This document shows positions 15,799 through 24,470 of a DNA stretch of 64,000 bases, piece after piece. The position numbers and the translations under genes were made by a program. The notes under the pieces are model-generated. The model saw nothing but the letters and a program-made list of their open reading frames with translations, searched no databases and was not told the origin of the DNA. Source of the DNA: Candidatus Denitrolinea symbiosum (lineage in GTDB: Bacteria > Chloroflexota > Anaerolineae > Anaerolineales > Villigracilaceae); the NCBI GenBank assembly GCA_017312345.1, contig BLAA01000001.1, forward strand, positions 1,240,001 to 1,304,000, read 5' to 3'. Each line of letters opens with the position of its first letter. Within the stretch, counting starts at the first letter, position 1.

Positions 15799-16344
15799 TT
15801 AGAAAAGAACAGGTTGGATGACTTGCGGTGTAGGTTCTTCCTTGACCAACACTTCATCAGCTTTTTGGCAGACGAGGTCCAATAGGAATGCCCGTTCTGC
15901 GACCAACGGCGGCGCCAGCGTGACCACGACTGGGGCGGAGAGCAACAGCCGCTCGATCTGTTCCAGACAGGAGGCCAACAAGCGGCGAACTTCTTGTGCG
16001 GGGACGTGGTCATCGTAGAAGGTCTGCAATAAATCCAGGATCACATAGGGATGTTTCATGGCCGGAGTGGATGCCAGTAAGGTATTCATCTCATAGCAGG
16101 TGAAGGCGCGCCGGCTGAAGAGACGATTGGCAACCGCATTTACTTGCACGGTCTTCCTGCGTATCAGCATGGCAATCTGATATGGCCTATACCGGTTGCC
16201 GCCATCCAGGATGGTGACTGGCCCGCGCAGGCCGAGCTCGGCAATCAGGTGCATACTTTCTTCACACGCCGCATGAGGGGAATAAAGAACGATCAGCTTA
16301 CCGGTTTTGAGAACGGGGAGGATATCCATGCCAACAGGATACAT
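15799..16344 (-). CDS. RecA/RadA-like protein lacking a Walker A motif
   Basis: A 181-residue protein that reads like a trimmed RecA-fold domain. The strand-loop GKLIVLYSPHAACEESMHLIAELGLRGPVTILDGG sits where the P-loop should be but has no GxxxxGKT. Later segments (ANRLFSRRAFTCYEMNTLL, then YVILDLLQTFYDDHV, then PVVVTLAPP) resemble the Walker-B strand and following helices of RadA/KaiC-type ATPases. I see no catalytic residues, so it may be a non-hydrolysing paralogue, as with the Csm/SWSAP-type partners of Rad51 or ImuA-like partners of error-prone polymerases. It is the first gene of the PolB operon. The comparison with ImuA is functional analogy, not proven homology. ATG at 16344; an in-frame ATG at 16329 is an alternative. 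Confidence 0.6.
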   Translation of the reverse strand: MYPVGMDILPVLKTGKLIVLYSPHAACEESMHLIAELGLRGPVTILDGGNRYRPYQIAMLIRRKTVQVNAVANRLFSRRAFTCYEMNTLLASTPAMKHPYVILDLLQTFYDDHVPAQEVRRLLASCLEQIERLLLSAPVVVTLAPPLVAERAFLLDLVCQKADEVLVKEEPTPQVIQPVLF

Positions 16345-16351
16345 GTGAGCT

Positions 16352-16379
16352 ACAAAAACAAAAAGTCCCCGTGCGGGGA
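16352..16379 (-). terminator. Hairpin with U-tract just before the PolB operon
   Basis: On the minus strand TCCCCG-ca-CGGGGA is followed by CTTTTTGTTTTT, ending only about 8 bases before the ATG at 16344. It may stop leftward transcripts from the LuxR-type gene or attenuate the polymerase operon. Confidence 0.5.
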
Positions 16380-16488
16380 TATTTTGGGTGAAAAACAGGT
16401 GCGCCAGATATGGGGAACAGCGCTTTTAAGAATCCCACCTGGCGGGTTTCAGGGTATGATTAGGTAGGATTCCGAGTTGAGGCAACCA

Positions 16489-16659
16489 ATGAAATCGAAC
16501 AAAAAGGAATGGATTTTCTATCTAGTCGTTGGGTGTGGCGTGCTACTGAACGAGATCGCCTCTAACTTTGGATTGCAGATGATCACCTTTACGCTTACCA
16601 TTCTGGCTGCAATCTGGGCAGGTTCGAAGTTCCTAACCAGGGATGAGTCTGTAAATTAG
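16489..16659 (+). CDS. Small two-helix membrane protein
   Basis: A 56-residue protein with a positively charged start (MKSNKKEW) and two hydrophobic segments (IFYLVVGCGVLLNEIA and LQMITFTLTILAAIWAGS), so a small integral membrane protein. The ATG at 16489 has GAGG six bases upstream; a TTG at 16477 would add four residues. It is the only plus-strand gene between two leftward units and I do not recognise its family. Toxin-like or membrane-stress microprotein are possible but unsupported readings. Confidence 0.5.
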   Translation: MKSNKKEWIFYLVVGCGVLLNEIASNFGLQMITFTLTILAAIWAGSKFLTRDESVN

Positions 16660-16678
16660 TCTATTTTGCGGGGGAATA

Positions 16679-17092
16679 TTATTTTTGCCAGGCGCTAAAG
16701 TCCCAGTGCGCCAGCATGACCCGCAATTCCGCGCGCTTGTGCAGGTTCAGTTTTCGTAATACGTTTTGAAAACGCGATTTCACTGTTTCGGGGGATATGC
16801 TTAACCGCGCTGCAATCTCACGATTGGTATAACCCAGGCAAACGAATGCGGCCACATCCTTCTCGCGCGGCGAGAGACGTTCCCATTTGTTCCACAGCCG
16901 TTCGTTGGCGGTGTATTGGTTTAGGCCAGCGTTCAGGAGTTCGGGAATCAGCTCGTGTTCAGGACGGCCTTCGTCTGAGGCGAGGGTGGATAGGGTGACC
17001 TGCAAACTTTCGCTGACATCCACATGATAGGTACGAGGGCCGGGCGTGGAACGCTTGCCTATCAGGTACAGGAAGCGATCCCAGATAGACAT
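16679..17092 (-). CDS. LuxR-type helix-turn-helix transcriptional regulator
   Basis: A 137-residue regulator. Its C-terminal half is a canonical GerE/LuxR tetrahelical HTH: LSPREKDVAAFVCLGYTNREIAARLSISPETVKSRFQNVLRKL, with the recognition helix SPETVKSRFQNVL. The N-terminal half (about 60 residues) has no receiver domain, so it is not a classical response regulator and is probably controlled by its own expression. I choose the ATG at 17092, because the longer frame from 17131 would start inside the -35 box of an excellent promoter. The gene is then almost leaderless. The promoter carries a LexA-like palindrome, which suggests damage control. Confidence 0.85.
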   Translation of the reverse strand: MSIWDRFLYLIGKRSTPGPRTYHVDVSESLQVTLSTLASDEGRPEHELIPELLNAGLNQYTANERLWNKWERLSPREKDVAAFVCLGYTNREIAARLSISPETVKSRFQNVLRKLNLHKRAELRVMLAHWDFSAWQK

Positions 17093-17101
17093 ATCGCCGG
17101 G

Positions 17102-17131
17102 ATTATAGTAGAACAAGTGTTCTGGCGTCAA
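17102..17131 (-). promoter_or_regulatory. Sigma70 promoter with a LexA-like (SOS) palindrome between -35 and -10
   Basis: On the minus strand: TTGACG at 17131-17126, an 18-nt spacer, TATAAT at 17107-17102, and the ATG nine bases later. Within the spacer, at 17122-17111, is AGAACACTTGTTCT with core GAAC-N4-GTTC, the known LexA box form of many Gram-positive-type bacteria. Bound repressor would block polymerase directly. Confidence 0.65.
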
Positions 17132-17265
17132 GGAATGGGCTTAATCTTGTGAAGTACCTTTCCGAAGGTGGAAATCCGTTCTCAGTCAGGGATCTGAGGT
17201 AAGACCCGTTAACTTAAGCCTGACGTGACAGAAATGCGTAAAGAAGGACACATCACCTAGAATAA

Positions 17266-17303
17266 AATCTGATCCAACATCGGACAAGAGGTTGGATCAG
17301 ATT
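17266..17303 (-). terminator. Terminator of the membrane/VWA operon
   Basis: A 13-bp perfect stem, AATCTGATCCAAC / GTTGGATCAGATT, around a 12-nt loop, with A/T-rich flanks, lies 48 bases past the stop of the polytopic membrane gene. Confidence 0.8.
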
Positions 17304-17351
17304 GTTTATTTGTTGATTGCTAGGCATCAGGATTGGATTGTCCGAGCGAGT

Positions 17352-18617
17352 TCATTGGTGGTCGTTGTTGCGGGGGACTTCGATGATCGTCTCCATGGCA
17401 CGGCCAAGCGTGACATCTTCTTGGCGCTTCAATAAGCTCTCTTGCTCTGTTGATGCTTCGGGTTTCGCCAGCACTTGATCGAGTTTCTTCAAGAGTATTT
17501 CCATCTGCTCATCGGATTTGTTTACTGATGAAGAGGTAGTTGGAGTACTCCGAGAAAGAAACTGCTTCATCAATGGTGCGACAAAGTTCCAGATAACCAC
17601 CGGAGGATTGGTGATAACGTCTAAGAGCTTCTGCAGGATTTCTGTCAATGCGGCAGCGCCGGCAATAACAGCGCCAAGGATCCACCCCAATCCCATCAAG
17701 AGCAGATTGGTAATCACGTGGAGTATGCCTGAAGCTGTGGAGTCGTCCATGCCGGAATTGTGAACAATTTGACGCAGAAGTTTCAGGAGGACCCGCGTGA
17801 ACTGGAACGTCAACGACACAACTCCGATCGTTGCAGCATAAAGAACCAACAAGCCATAGATCCCTCTGAGCATCATGAAGGTGGTGATCAGCATGGGAAT
17901 CACGATTAGGCTTTGAGCCAAGGAGGCCCACCGGTGGATTTCGCCCTGCACAGCAGGGCTGAATGATGCAAAATCAACCAGGTTTGCAATCAGAGATGCG
18001 CGATTCAAGGCGATGAGCACTACGCACAGCAGTGTCATTGTGGTAATAACTAACACAGATCCAATGAAGATTCCCTTGCCGAAACCTTTCATGCGCGCAA
18101 CAGGCGTAAAATCTGAAAAGCCCAAACCATCCCAGAACAACATACCCAGTGCAAAGATAGAGCCGACCGAAGCTGCGATCAACGCCATACCAATGTCGCG
18201 AAGCATTTCGGGTACAGTGATATCCGAAAACAGGGTCTGGACAGCTTGTAAGCCGAGTGCCGCATCCGCATAGAGGAACGTCAACATTACAATCAGACTG
18301 ACGAGAGAACCGAGGATGCGTGATGCAAGATTGCCCTTTTCATAGGATAGCTGGCGACACACGTGCTCAATCTGTGCTTGCAGCGCTTTGATGCCATTGC
18401 TGAGGGTGTCAATGCCAAGTTCGAGCACGCGTTCGAGGGTTTTGAAGACTTGATTGTTGGTCTTCTGGACCACTTTCCCGGCATCCTTACCTTCAGACAA
18501 TAGCGATCCTGTCATCTCGCCAATGGCTTTTAGCAGGCTTTTCACCTGGTCCCTGCTGATTACCAGCACGAAATACACGACTGACCAAAACATAGGGGAT
18601 TCGAGTAGTTTTTCCAT
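17352..18617 (-). CDS. Polytopic membrane protein paired with a VWA protein
   Basis: A 421-residue protein with about seven to eight membrane helices: one at the N-terminus (MFWSVVYFVLVIS), then a ~70-residue amphipathic coiled-coil-like stretch (VVQKTNNQVFKTLERVLELGIDTLSNGIKALQAQIEHV), then a cluster from ILGSLVSLIVMLTFLYA to LLMGLGWILGAVIAGAAAL. A hydrophilic C-terminal tail of ~60 residues is Ser/Thr and Lys rich and contains SSSVNKSDEQMEILLKKLDQVL. I recognise no family. AAGGAG precedes the ATG, and the upstream VWA gene ends only 4 bases before it. The two probably form a membrane complex. Confidence 0.7.
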   Translation of the reverse strand: MEKLLESPMFWSVVYFVLVISRDQVKSLLKAIGEMTGSLLSEGKDAGKVVQKTNNQVFKTLERVLELGIDTLSNGIKALQAQIEHVCRQLSYEKGNLASRILGSLVSLIVMLTFLYADAALGLQAVQTLFSDITVPEMLRDIGMALIAASVGSIFALGMLFWDGLGFSDFTPVARMKGFGKGIFIGSVLVITTMTLLCVVLIALNRASLIANLVDFASFSPAVQGEIHRWASLAQSLIVIPMLITTFMMLRGIYGLLVLYAATIGVVSLTFQFTRVLLKLLRQIVHNSGMDDSTASGILHVITNLLLMGLGWILGAVIAGAAALTEILQKLLDVITNPPVVIWNFVAPLMKQFLSRSTPTTSSSVNKSDEQMEILLKKLDQVLAKPEASTEQESLLKRQEDVTLGRAMETIIEVPRNNDHQ

Positions 18618-18621
18618 GTCA

Positions 18622-19680
18622 TTATCTCCTTGCGAGCAAATCGATCAGTTTTTCTTCGGGGTAGGTCTCTTGAATGTAGATTATTTCCTTCGCATTCATT
18701 TGAGCGAATTCTTCCGTCCAGTGAGATTTGAGTTCCTCACATTTCGTGGCTTGTGCACAACGCAAGACTACGATCACTGTGACATTACTAAGATAAGGAT
18801 GTACGCCGGTGAATCCGCGAGCATACGTTTCATTCATGTCTGAGAAGAGTATCAGATACCGAACCTGCCGCTTATCATCACCATTGAGTACTGTTGCCGC
18901 TCGGTAGATTGCTTCGCGGATATTAGTGAACGATTCGAACCGCGTTATGGAGAACTTTGGTTCAGCAGATTGCCAAAACGCATTAATCGCCGACAGCTCG
19001 TCGCTATGCCAACTCTGTAATTTCCATGACGCGTCCTCGTTCCTTTTCTTCATGTCACAGTTGTACTTCTGTGTTTTTTCTTTATTGCGTGCGACAATGA
19101 ATTTGTTGTTCAGCTCGCGCTGAGCTTCTTCAACTGAACTTGCCTCGTGGTTGGGTGAGAGAGTCTGCTCAAGAACAGGCCGAACTGGAATTGGCGGCAG
19201 GGAAGGCGCTTCAATCTGAGGAACGGGTTGTTCACAACAAAACGTATTGTTTGGATCTGCCGAATCCTGGCCAATCCAACTCGCAGTCAGGCGATCATCG
19301 GCCGACAAGGTTTCCCCCAGTACGTGTTTGATCGTATCGAGAGCCCATTGGGTATCTTGTTTGTACGAGATCGATCGATCAATCAAGATATACAGCCCTC
19401 GCCCAGGTGCAGGGGAAGGAGCCATGATTGGGGCCTCGGCAGGGCAGGAGGTAACTGTTGGATCAGACGTGGCGATAACAGAGGGATAGGTACCCTGATC
19501 GACTGACCCAATGTCAATCAAGAATCCACTGTATCGCCTCGCCACAATAACCGCAAACGACAGTGCTCCGATGAGAGTGAGCATTCCAAAAGTAGCTGTC
19601 TGCCCGGCAAACCATGAAAGAACTTTATTTGATAAAGCTCCGCTCGGTTTTGGTCGCTTGGATTTTCTATGTGATGCCAT
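18622..19680 (-). CDS. Membrane-anchored von Willebrand factor A-like protein
   Basis: A 352-residue protein. A basic N-terminal tail rich in Lys/Arg/Ser/Pro is followed by one membrane helix (ATFGMLTLIGALSFAVIVARRYSG), then an exported VWA-like domain. It begins GLYILIDRSISYKQDTQWALDTIKHVL, where DRSIS matches the DxSxS metal-ion site (MIDAS). YLILFSDMNETYARG is the later strand that in VWA domains carries a conserved Asp. A central insert holds Cys residues (NTFCCEQPVP) and a Glu/Lys-rich helix. VWA domains mediate divalent-ion-dependent protein contacts. Its 4-base spacing to the polytopic gene argues for a joint complex, of unknown purpose. GAGG lies before the ATG. Confidence 0.75.
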   Translation of the reverse strand: MASHRKSKRPKPSGALSNKVLSWFAGQTATFGMLTLIGALSFAVIVARRYSGFLIDIGSVDQGTYPSVIATSDPTVTSCPAEAPIMAPSPAPGRGLYILIDRSISYKQDTQWALDTIKHVLGETLSADDRLTASWIGQDSADPNNTFCCEQPVPQIEAPSLPPIPVRPVLEQTLSPNHEASSVEEAQRELNNKFIVARNKEKTQKYNCDMKKRNEDASWKLQSWHSDELSAINAFWQSAEPKFSITRFESFTNIREAIYRAATVLNGDDKRQVRYLILFSDMNETYARGFTGVHPYLSNVTVIVVLRCAQATKCEELKSHWTEEFAQMNAKEIIYIQETYPEEKLIDLLARR

Positions 19681-19705
19681 ATCGCCTCGCTTTCTTTGGG
19701 AAAAG

Positions 19706-19933
19706 TTACAATTTGATTTTCAGCCTCGCCGTTGCGTGGCAAATGTTTGTGTGTTGCGAACCAGTCTTGTTGCGTCCCGCAGTAGCAGTCTTGGTCGCGG
19801 ACCTAACCCGTTTTGCTTCAGCTACCTCACTATTATGGTGGCAGGTGATTCGTCGCGGATCTTCTTCTACATCGCCATAGTAGGATATATAGTAGCCCAG
19901 GCCATTGCAAGAGGGACAGTTTTTAGTGTTCAT
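19706..19933 (-). CDS. Possible zinc-finger microprotein, probably decayed
   Basis: A 75-residue reading frame starting at an ATG with GGAG upstream. The N-terminus NCPSCNGLGYYISYYGDVEEDPRRITCHH resembles the CxxCxGxG zinc finger of DnaJ or of small Zn-binding proteins. The expected second CxxC is broken (TCHHN) and the C-terminal third looks like random translation. Either a frameshift has damaged it or the frame is spurious. It lies just upstream of the VWA gene on the same strand. Evidence is weak. Confidence 0.3.
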   Translation of the reverse strand: MNTKNCPSCNGLGYYISYYGDVEEDPRRITCHHNSEVAEAKRVRSATKTATAGRNKTGSQHTNICHATARLKIKL

Positions 19934-20187
19934 TTTTGCATTCTCCATGTAATGTATTGGGAATACTTCTTGTTCATTGCGACGAAATGATACGCAATAT
20001 CGCAAAATATTTCGAGAGAGTGGCAGGGGAAATTACAGGGAAGGGGAAACTTGCAACAAGGTTTTTTCGTCACGATCCCACCGTGACATCAGGTAGATGA
20101 AGGCCTCCCAACAAGGTGCATTTCAGATAATGATTACCCTGTCGTAGGGTTGTATAGTTAATCATTTTGAGATAAATTTCAAGCACG

Positions 20188-22515
20188 ATGAAGCCACCCC
20201 CCCCCTCTTTGCTTAGTGGACCAGCTGGTGATCGGCCGGGACCAAGGGCACTCCTATTCACTCATCGATGGCAGATAAGTCTATTAATCTTGTTTATTCC
20301 AGGTGCTGTCGCCGTCCTACTCGGAGTGAATGGAAGTCACAGTATTGCTGTACTTACCGCTTTCTCATGTTTTTTGATCTTTTCAATACTTGATGTGATT
20401 TATGCAGACACTTTACAAAGGACATTGCCCCGCATAGGCTACGTTCTTTGGAATTTCAGTGGTATGTTAGGTCCGGTTGTTGTATATCTCTGGCTTCTAC
20501 GCAATCTCGACTCTACTGGCCCCTTGGCCCTCTGGCCGCTTTTATGTTTTCCCCTCTACTTCCTAATTCGACTGTATCAACATCGAGGGTTTTTCCCGTT
20601 AATAGTAGTTCCTGTAATTATGTTGGCGGTTATTGCCTTCGTGGCACCTTTTGTGCTTGCGCCAACCTCGGTTTCAAACAGCAATTTGTCTGCGGCATTA
20701 TGGCTTACCATCACACTTCTTGTTTACCTAGTTCATGTACGAACATGGGACGCACGGAAAATTCGCTACGATGCTTATCGCGATATCGTCAAGTGGAGAG
20801 GATATCAAGAAGCACAGTTGGAAGAAATCCAACGCTTAGTAAAGGATCTTGGATCTCGTCTGAATATGGAACTCCTCACAGTACTGGAGATATTTAGACC
20901 GAATGTGGATTCGGATCTCAGACAGCAAAATGTTGAAATGATGCAAATTTCAGATGGGGCTGACCCCAAAGCAATTCGTCCACCGCATTACGTTAGGATC
21001 GTCGCTAAATATCCCGATGAGATCGTTGTCCAACCATGGCCTCTCAACCGAGGATTGTTACATGAAGCATTTAAAAAGAGAGAGCCCATCATCTGTTTGG
21101 ATAACAATCAGCTTCCGTGCAAAGGAATTTATTACAATCCACCGGATGCAAAAATTTTTGATGGAACACGAAGTGAATTGGTGGTACCAATAATTGACGG
21201 CCCAGACGGTGAAATTATTGGTTTTGTAGATTTGCAGAGCAAAACTGCGCGAGGTATTGAGGAAGAAGATAAAGACCTCCTTGCAGCTCTGGCAGCTGAG
21301 ATTTCTCCATTTATGGTTAAAAGGCGACTTCGTACATTTCTTACAGCACTAGAAAAGTTACGAGCATCATTAGAGCGTGCTTGGTATGAGGAAGATGCCT
21401 TCGATCAAATAGCCAGGTTTGCGCAACGCGTTTTAGATGTTGATGTCGTTACTTACTATAAACTAGGCTATGGTAACGGATGGCCTAAACCCCGCCCAAT
21501 GCAACTAGGAGCCTGGTTCCCCAATCGTCTCGAAGATGAAGCATTTCACCGAGACAATCCACCTCCCGTCTTACTTGTCTCACGGTGGGAGGTGCTCCCT
21601 GAACAAAACTCCAAGAATAATGTTGACCTTCTGCCCTCGGGTTGGGCCGGATTATCAGAAAAGGATTTTTTTATATTGCGGGAGCAAATCGAGTCTACCG
21701 TATTTCTGCCGGTCGGGACAAAAAAGCGGCGTCTCGGCGCTCTCTTTCTCAACTACCGCGTCCAGAAAACTTTTAGCGACACAGACAAGTTGATGTTTAA
21801 TACATTTTTGCAGACGATCATTCCCTTTTTTGATGGAGCGAGGAGGCATTCAGATACACAGGAGGGGTTTGAAAATGAGATTTTCATCCTTCATGATCTC
21901 ATTGGAAGATCGGGTCGTGCGGGTCAATCACTAGACTCAAAATTAACATCACTGAAACAAAACAAAGTTTTGGGTAATGAGATAGATTTCAGCAAAATGC
22001 TTGATGAATTAAGAGAAGATGTAAACAAGCTCACTCGTGAAACCAATAGCGCCTCCATTAAAACAAGCGTGGACGTTCGTGATCATTTGCATCAGGGCTT
22101 GGTTGAGGCTTTTAGTGTCGCGACGGGTCAACTTGCTCATGCCTATGGTGTTGGTTTTGCTTGGCAATTAAACCCACCGCAAATCGGTACGGCGTTTCCG
22201 TTTGAATTCAGACTCGCGGTTTTCAGCATTGTTGTAGAAGCCGCTCACAATGCTATCCGAGAGGGACATGCCAATATCGTCAATGTCACACTTGCTCAGG
22301 ACACAAAATTTCTTAGCATTGTGATAACAAACGATGGACTTACTTGGGATCCACTACAACCTGGAAGCAGATATAGTGAATATGGAATTAAGTCAAAACT
22401 GAAAATAGCACGAGAGACTATGTTTGCAACATCCGAGTGGGATGATACTGGAAACAAGCTGACAGTGCAGATTCCACTTCTGCCATTTTTGAGTGGAAAG
22501 GATCCCTATGAATAA
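20188..22515 (+). CDS. Membrane GAF-domain sensor histidine kinase
   Basis: A 775-residue sensor. About six N-terminal membrane helices (WQISLLILFIPGAVAVLLGV to LWLTITLLVYLVHV) lead into two tandem GAF-like regions; one contains LVVPIIDGPDGEIIGFVDLQSK. The C-terminus is an HPK7/NarX-like kinase core: DVRDHLHQGLVEAFSVA as the likely His-bearing helix, EAAHNAIREGHA as the N-box, ITNDGLTWDP as the G1-like box and YGIKSKLKIARE as the G2 region. The G1 loop is short and DxG is replaced by NDG, so activity should be checked. It overlaps the response regulator by 8 bases. The region from here to 25.1 kb is AT-richer than its surroundings. Ligand unknown. Confidence 0.8.
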   Translation: MKPPPPSLLSGPAGDRPGPRALLFTHRWQISLLILFIPGAVAVLLGVNGSHSIAVLTAFSCFLIFSILDVIYADTLQRTLPRIGYVLWNFSGMLGPVVVYLWLLRNLDSTGPLALWPLLCFPLYFLIRLYQHRGFFPLIVVPVIMLAVIAFVAPFVLAPTSVSNSNLSAALWLTITLLVYLVHVRTWDARKIRYDAYRDIVKWRGYQEAQLEEIQRLVKDLGSRLNMELLTVLEIFRPNVDSDLRQQNVEMMQISDGADPKAIRPPHYVRIVAKYPDEIVVQPWPLNRGLLHEAFKKREPIICLDNNQLPCKGIYYNPPDAKIFDGTRSELVVPIIDGPDGEIIGFVDLQSKTARGIEEEDKDLLAALAAEISPFMVKRRLRTFLTALEKLRASLERAWYEEDAFDQIARFAQRVLDVDVVTYYKLGYGNGWPKPRPMQLGAWFPNRLEDEAFHRDNPPPVLLVSRWEVLPEQNSKNNVDLLPSGWAGLSEKDFFILREQIESTVFLPVGTKKRRLGALFLNYRVQKTFSDTDKLMFNTFLQTIIPFFDGARRHSDTQEGFENEIFILHDLIGRSGRAGQSLDSKLTSLKQNKVLGNEIDFSKMLDELREDVNKLTRETNSASIKTSVDVRDHLHQGLVEAFSVATGQLAHAYGVGFAWQLNPPQIGTAFPFEFRLAVFSIVVEAAHNAIREGHANIVNVTLAQDTKFLSIVITNDGLTWDPLQPGSRYSEYGIKSKLKIARETMFATSEWDDTGNKLTVQIPLLPFLSGKDPYE

Positions 22516-23338
22516 GAAACGTGTACTAGTAGTGGACGATGAACCTTTCGCTCGAAGCGGGGTTTGCGCAGAGCTACTAAAGGTAGATGATTTTGATATC
22601 AAAGAATGCGGAAATGTCGAAGATGCATTGGAATTATTGCGAAAACATACTGATTTCTCGCTTGTATTAGTGGACCTTCGTCTCCCGGAAACTAGACAGG
22701 CGGAAGCAGAACATCAAGTATCGCCTGGAGCCGGGGCCGCACTACTTCGGAGAATATCCAATGATTTTCCCTTTGCAAGTAGAAATCTAGTACTTTATAC
22801 TACTAAAGGAGCCATCCCAGATGTAGGTGATATGCAACATGTTCTAAGGGCGGGCGCCTCTGCATTGGCTGCCTTTTCCGGTGTTTCAAAGGAAAAGGTT
22901 TTCAATGATCTAAAAGCCATAGTGAACGGGGAGTGGATAGTCCACGCTCCTTTCAAGAACACGGGAATTGTAGCAATCGATCCCGAAAATGAATGCCCGT
23001 TTGATCAAGTTGAGTATTATTGCATAAGACTCATTGCAGAAAACCGAGGCAAGAAAGGGGCAGCAGAAAAATGGAACGAAGAAAGAAGTCAAGAAATACC
23101 ATTAACCGAGCACATAATAGACGATCTCTTGGAGGATATCTATGCTCGCATGGCCGAAGAGTACGATGATTTTTATGAACTGGGTAGGGATGCAAAACAA
23201 AGAAGATTGTCAAAGTGGTATCACGATGATGCAGTTCCGCGTTATGGTCGGGCTGTGCCAGTAGATTACGTTTCCAAAAATAAACGCACAAAGAGTCGCT
23301 TAAGCACTGAAAACAAGGCTAGATCGAATCAACAATAG
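22508..23338 (+). CDS. Response regulator with an unrecognised output domain
   Basis: A 276-residue protein. Residues 1-130 are a receiver domain: KKRVLVVDDEPFARSG gives the acidic pair and VLVDLRLPE the phospho-acceptor Asp. An insertion rich in Glu/Gln/Ala follows the Asp (TRQAEAEHQVSPGAGAA), and YTTKG gives the Thr. The conserved C-terminal Lys is not at its normal place (ALAAFSG). The output half is neither LuxR, OmpR nor AraC type. It is acidic and helical (IIDDLLEDIYARMAEEYDDFYELG) and ends in a basic tail. The ATG at 22508 with GGAAAGGA upstream overlaps the kinase stop. Output by protein-protein interaction rather than DNA binding is possible; the basic tail leaves DNA binding open. 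Confidence 0.75.
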   Translation: MNKKRVLVVDDEPFARSGVCAELLKVDDFDIKECGNVEDALELLRKHTDFSLVLVDLRLPETRQAEAEHQVSPGAGAALLRRISNDFPFASRNLVLYTTKGAIPDVGDMQHVLRAGASALAAFSGVSKEKVFNDLKAIVNGEWIVHAPFKNTGIVAIDPENECPFDQVEYYCIRLIAENRGKKGAAEKWNEERSQEIPLTEHIIDDLLEDIYARMAEEYDDFYELGRDAKQRRLSKWYHDDAVPRYGRAVPVDYVSKNKRTKSRLSTENKARSNQQ

Positions 23339-23577
23339 TTTTGGCAGGGCTGGTGAATGATATTTGATCCAGTTCAATATATTCCTGGAGAACATAAGAA
23401 AACCAAAAATATGTAAGCGGATTGCTCTCCTTCTTAATAATGTACATGTGGTAATTTAGTACCGCCATTTTACACGTCAGTAATGAATTATGGTAACTAC
23501 ATTCTTGGCGCACAAAAAGGATTTTAACATGAAAAATAGCAATAATATAAGGGCGGAGAACATGCTAAAATGGTGAT

Positions 23578-24324
23578 ATGCGTTTTCAGATTGCGTTTCT
23601 CCTTGTAGGCATTGGGATTACCATTGCTTTTGCGCTTCTTCCTATTGGATTTCCTGAAATGCCACATTCGCTAATTGTTGCGGGTATATTATTCGGTATT
23701 CTTATTTCTCTTACTGGGTTGGTCATGCTAATTTTGCCCCAAAAATCCAAGAATATTCTTATCATACCGAGCGTTATAAAAAATGGACAATGGGTGAGTG
23801 CAAGAATAATTAACCCTCTAAATAAAGTAATAGAATGTTATTGCATATGGAGAACAATAGAGATAAATGGAAAAATAAGAGACGATGTAAAACAATACAT
23901 AACATCACACAGCACTAGAGTATCATGGTCTGGGGGCGATACAAACGGGGCTACCGAGGGAATTAAGCATATTGACGACGAGGGAATATTGAATATAGCG
24001 ACCCCAACTAATGCGGGGCTTAAATTTGAGACCGCTAAAGGAGGACGGGAGTTTGGACTTGATAAAGATTACGGAAAAGGGGAATATAAAATTGGTTTTG
24101 AATTGAAATATAGGCCTCTAGGTGAAGGAGAATTTCAATCTAAGTTATTTGATGTAAATTTCAGTTGTTGGATAGAGCCAAGAAGAATAGTAAGAGTTTT
24201 TAGCGAAGGCGATGATAAATTTGAAGATGTTGACATTATAATATGTGAGGTTGGCCCTCAACTATTTACCGGCAATAATCAGGTTTTATGTTTGTATTTA
24301 AAGATTATTCGAGAAGAAGATTGA
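23578..24324 (+). CDS. Hypothetical protein with two N-terminal membrane helices
   Basis: A 248-residue protein of unknown family. Two hydrophobic helices (FQIAFLLVGIGITIAFALLP and SLIVAGILFGILISLTGLVMLIL) are followed by about 190 residues that look all-beta. Alternating segments such as WVSARIINPLNKVIECYCIWRTIEI and YKIGFELKYRPLGEGEFQSKLFDVNFS recall Ig-like or SMODS/SAVED-neighbour beta domains. The gene is strongly AT-rich against the surrounding GC-rich pilus genes, which points to recent transfer. It lies in a small two-gene AT-rich patch (23.5-25.1 kb) between the two-component system and the pilus block. No motif allows a functional call. Confidence 0.55.
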   Translation: MRFQIAFLLVGIGITIAFALLPIGFPEMPHSLIVAGILFGILISLTGLVMLILPQKSKNILIIPSVIKNGQWVSARIINPLNKVIECYCIWRTIEINGKIRDDVKQYITSHSTRVSWSGGDTNGATEGIKHIDDEGILNIATPTNAGLKFETAKGGREFGLDKDYGKGEYKIGFELKYRPLGEGEFQSKLFDVNFSCWIEPRRIVRVFSEGDDKFEDVDIIICEVGPQLFTGNNQVLCLYLKIIREED

Positions 24325-24470
24325 ATAGGCATTTGAAGGATATTATGATGGTCGCACTTGCTGGATTTATCAGGGAGCGATTAAATAAGTCTGTGTATTT
24401 CCTATTCCCCAAGAGGGAAATATAACGGTTCAATCTTTATTATCGTGGAGAGAAAACAAGAAAGATAATC

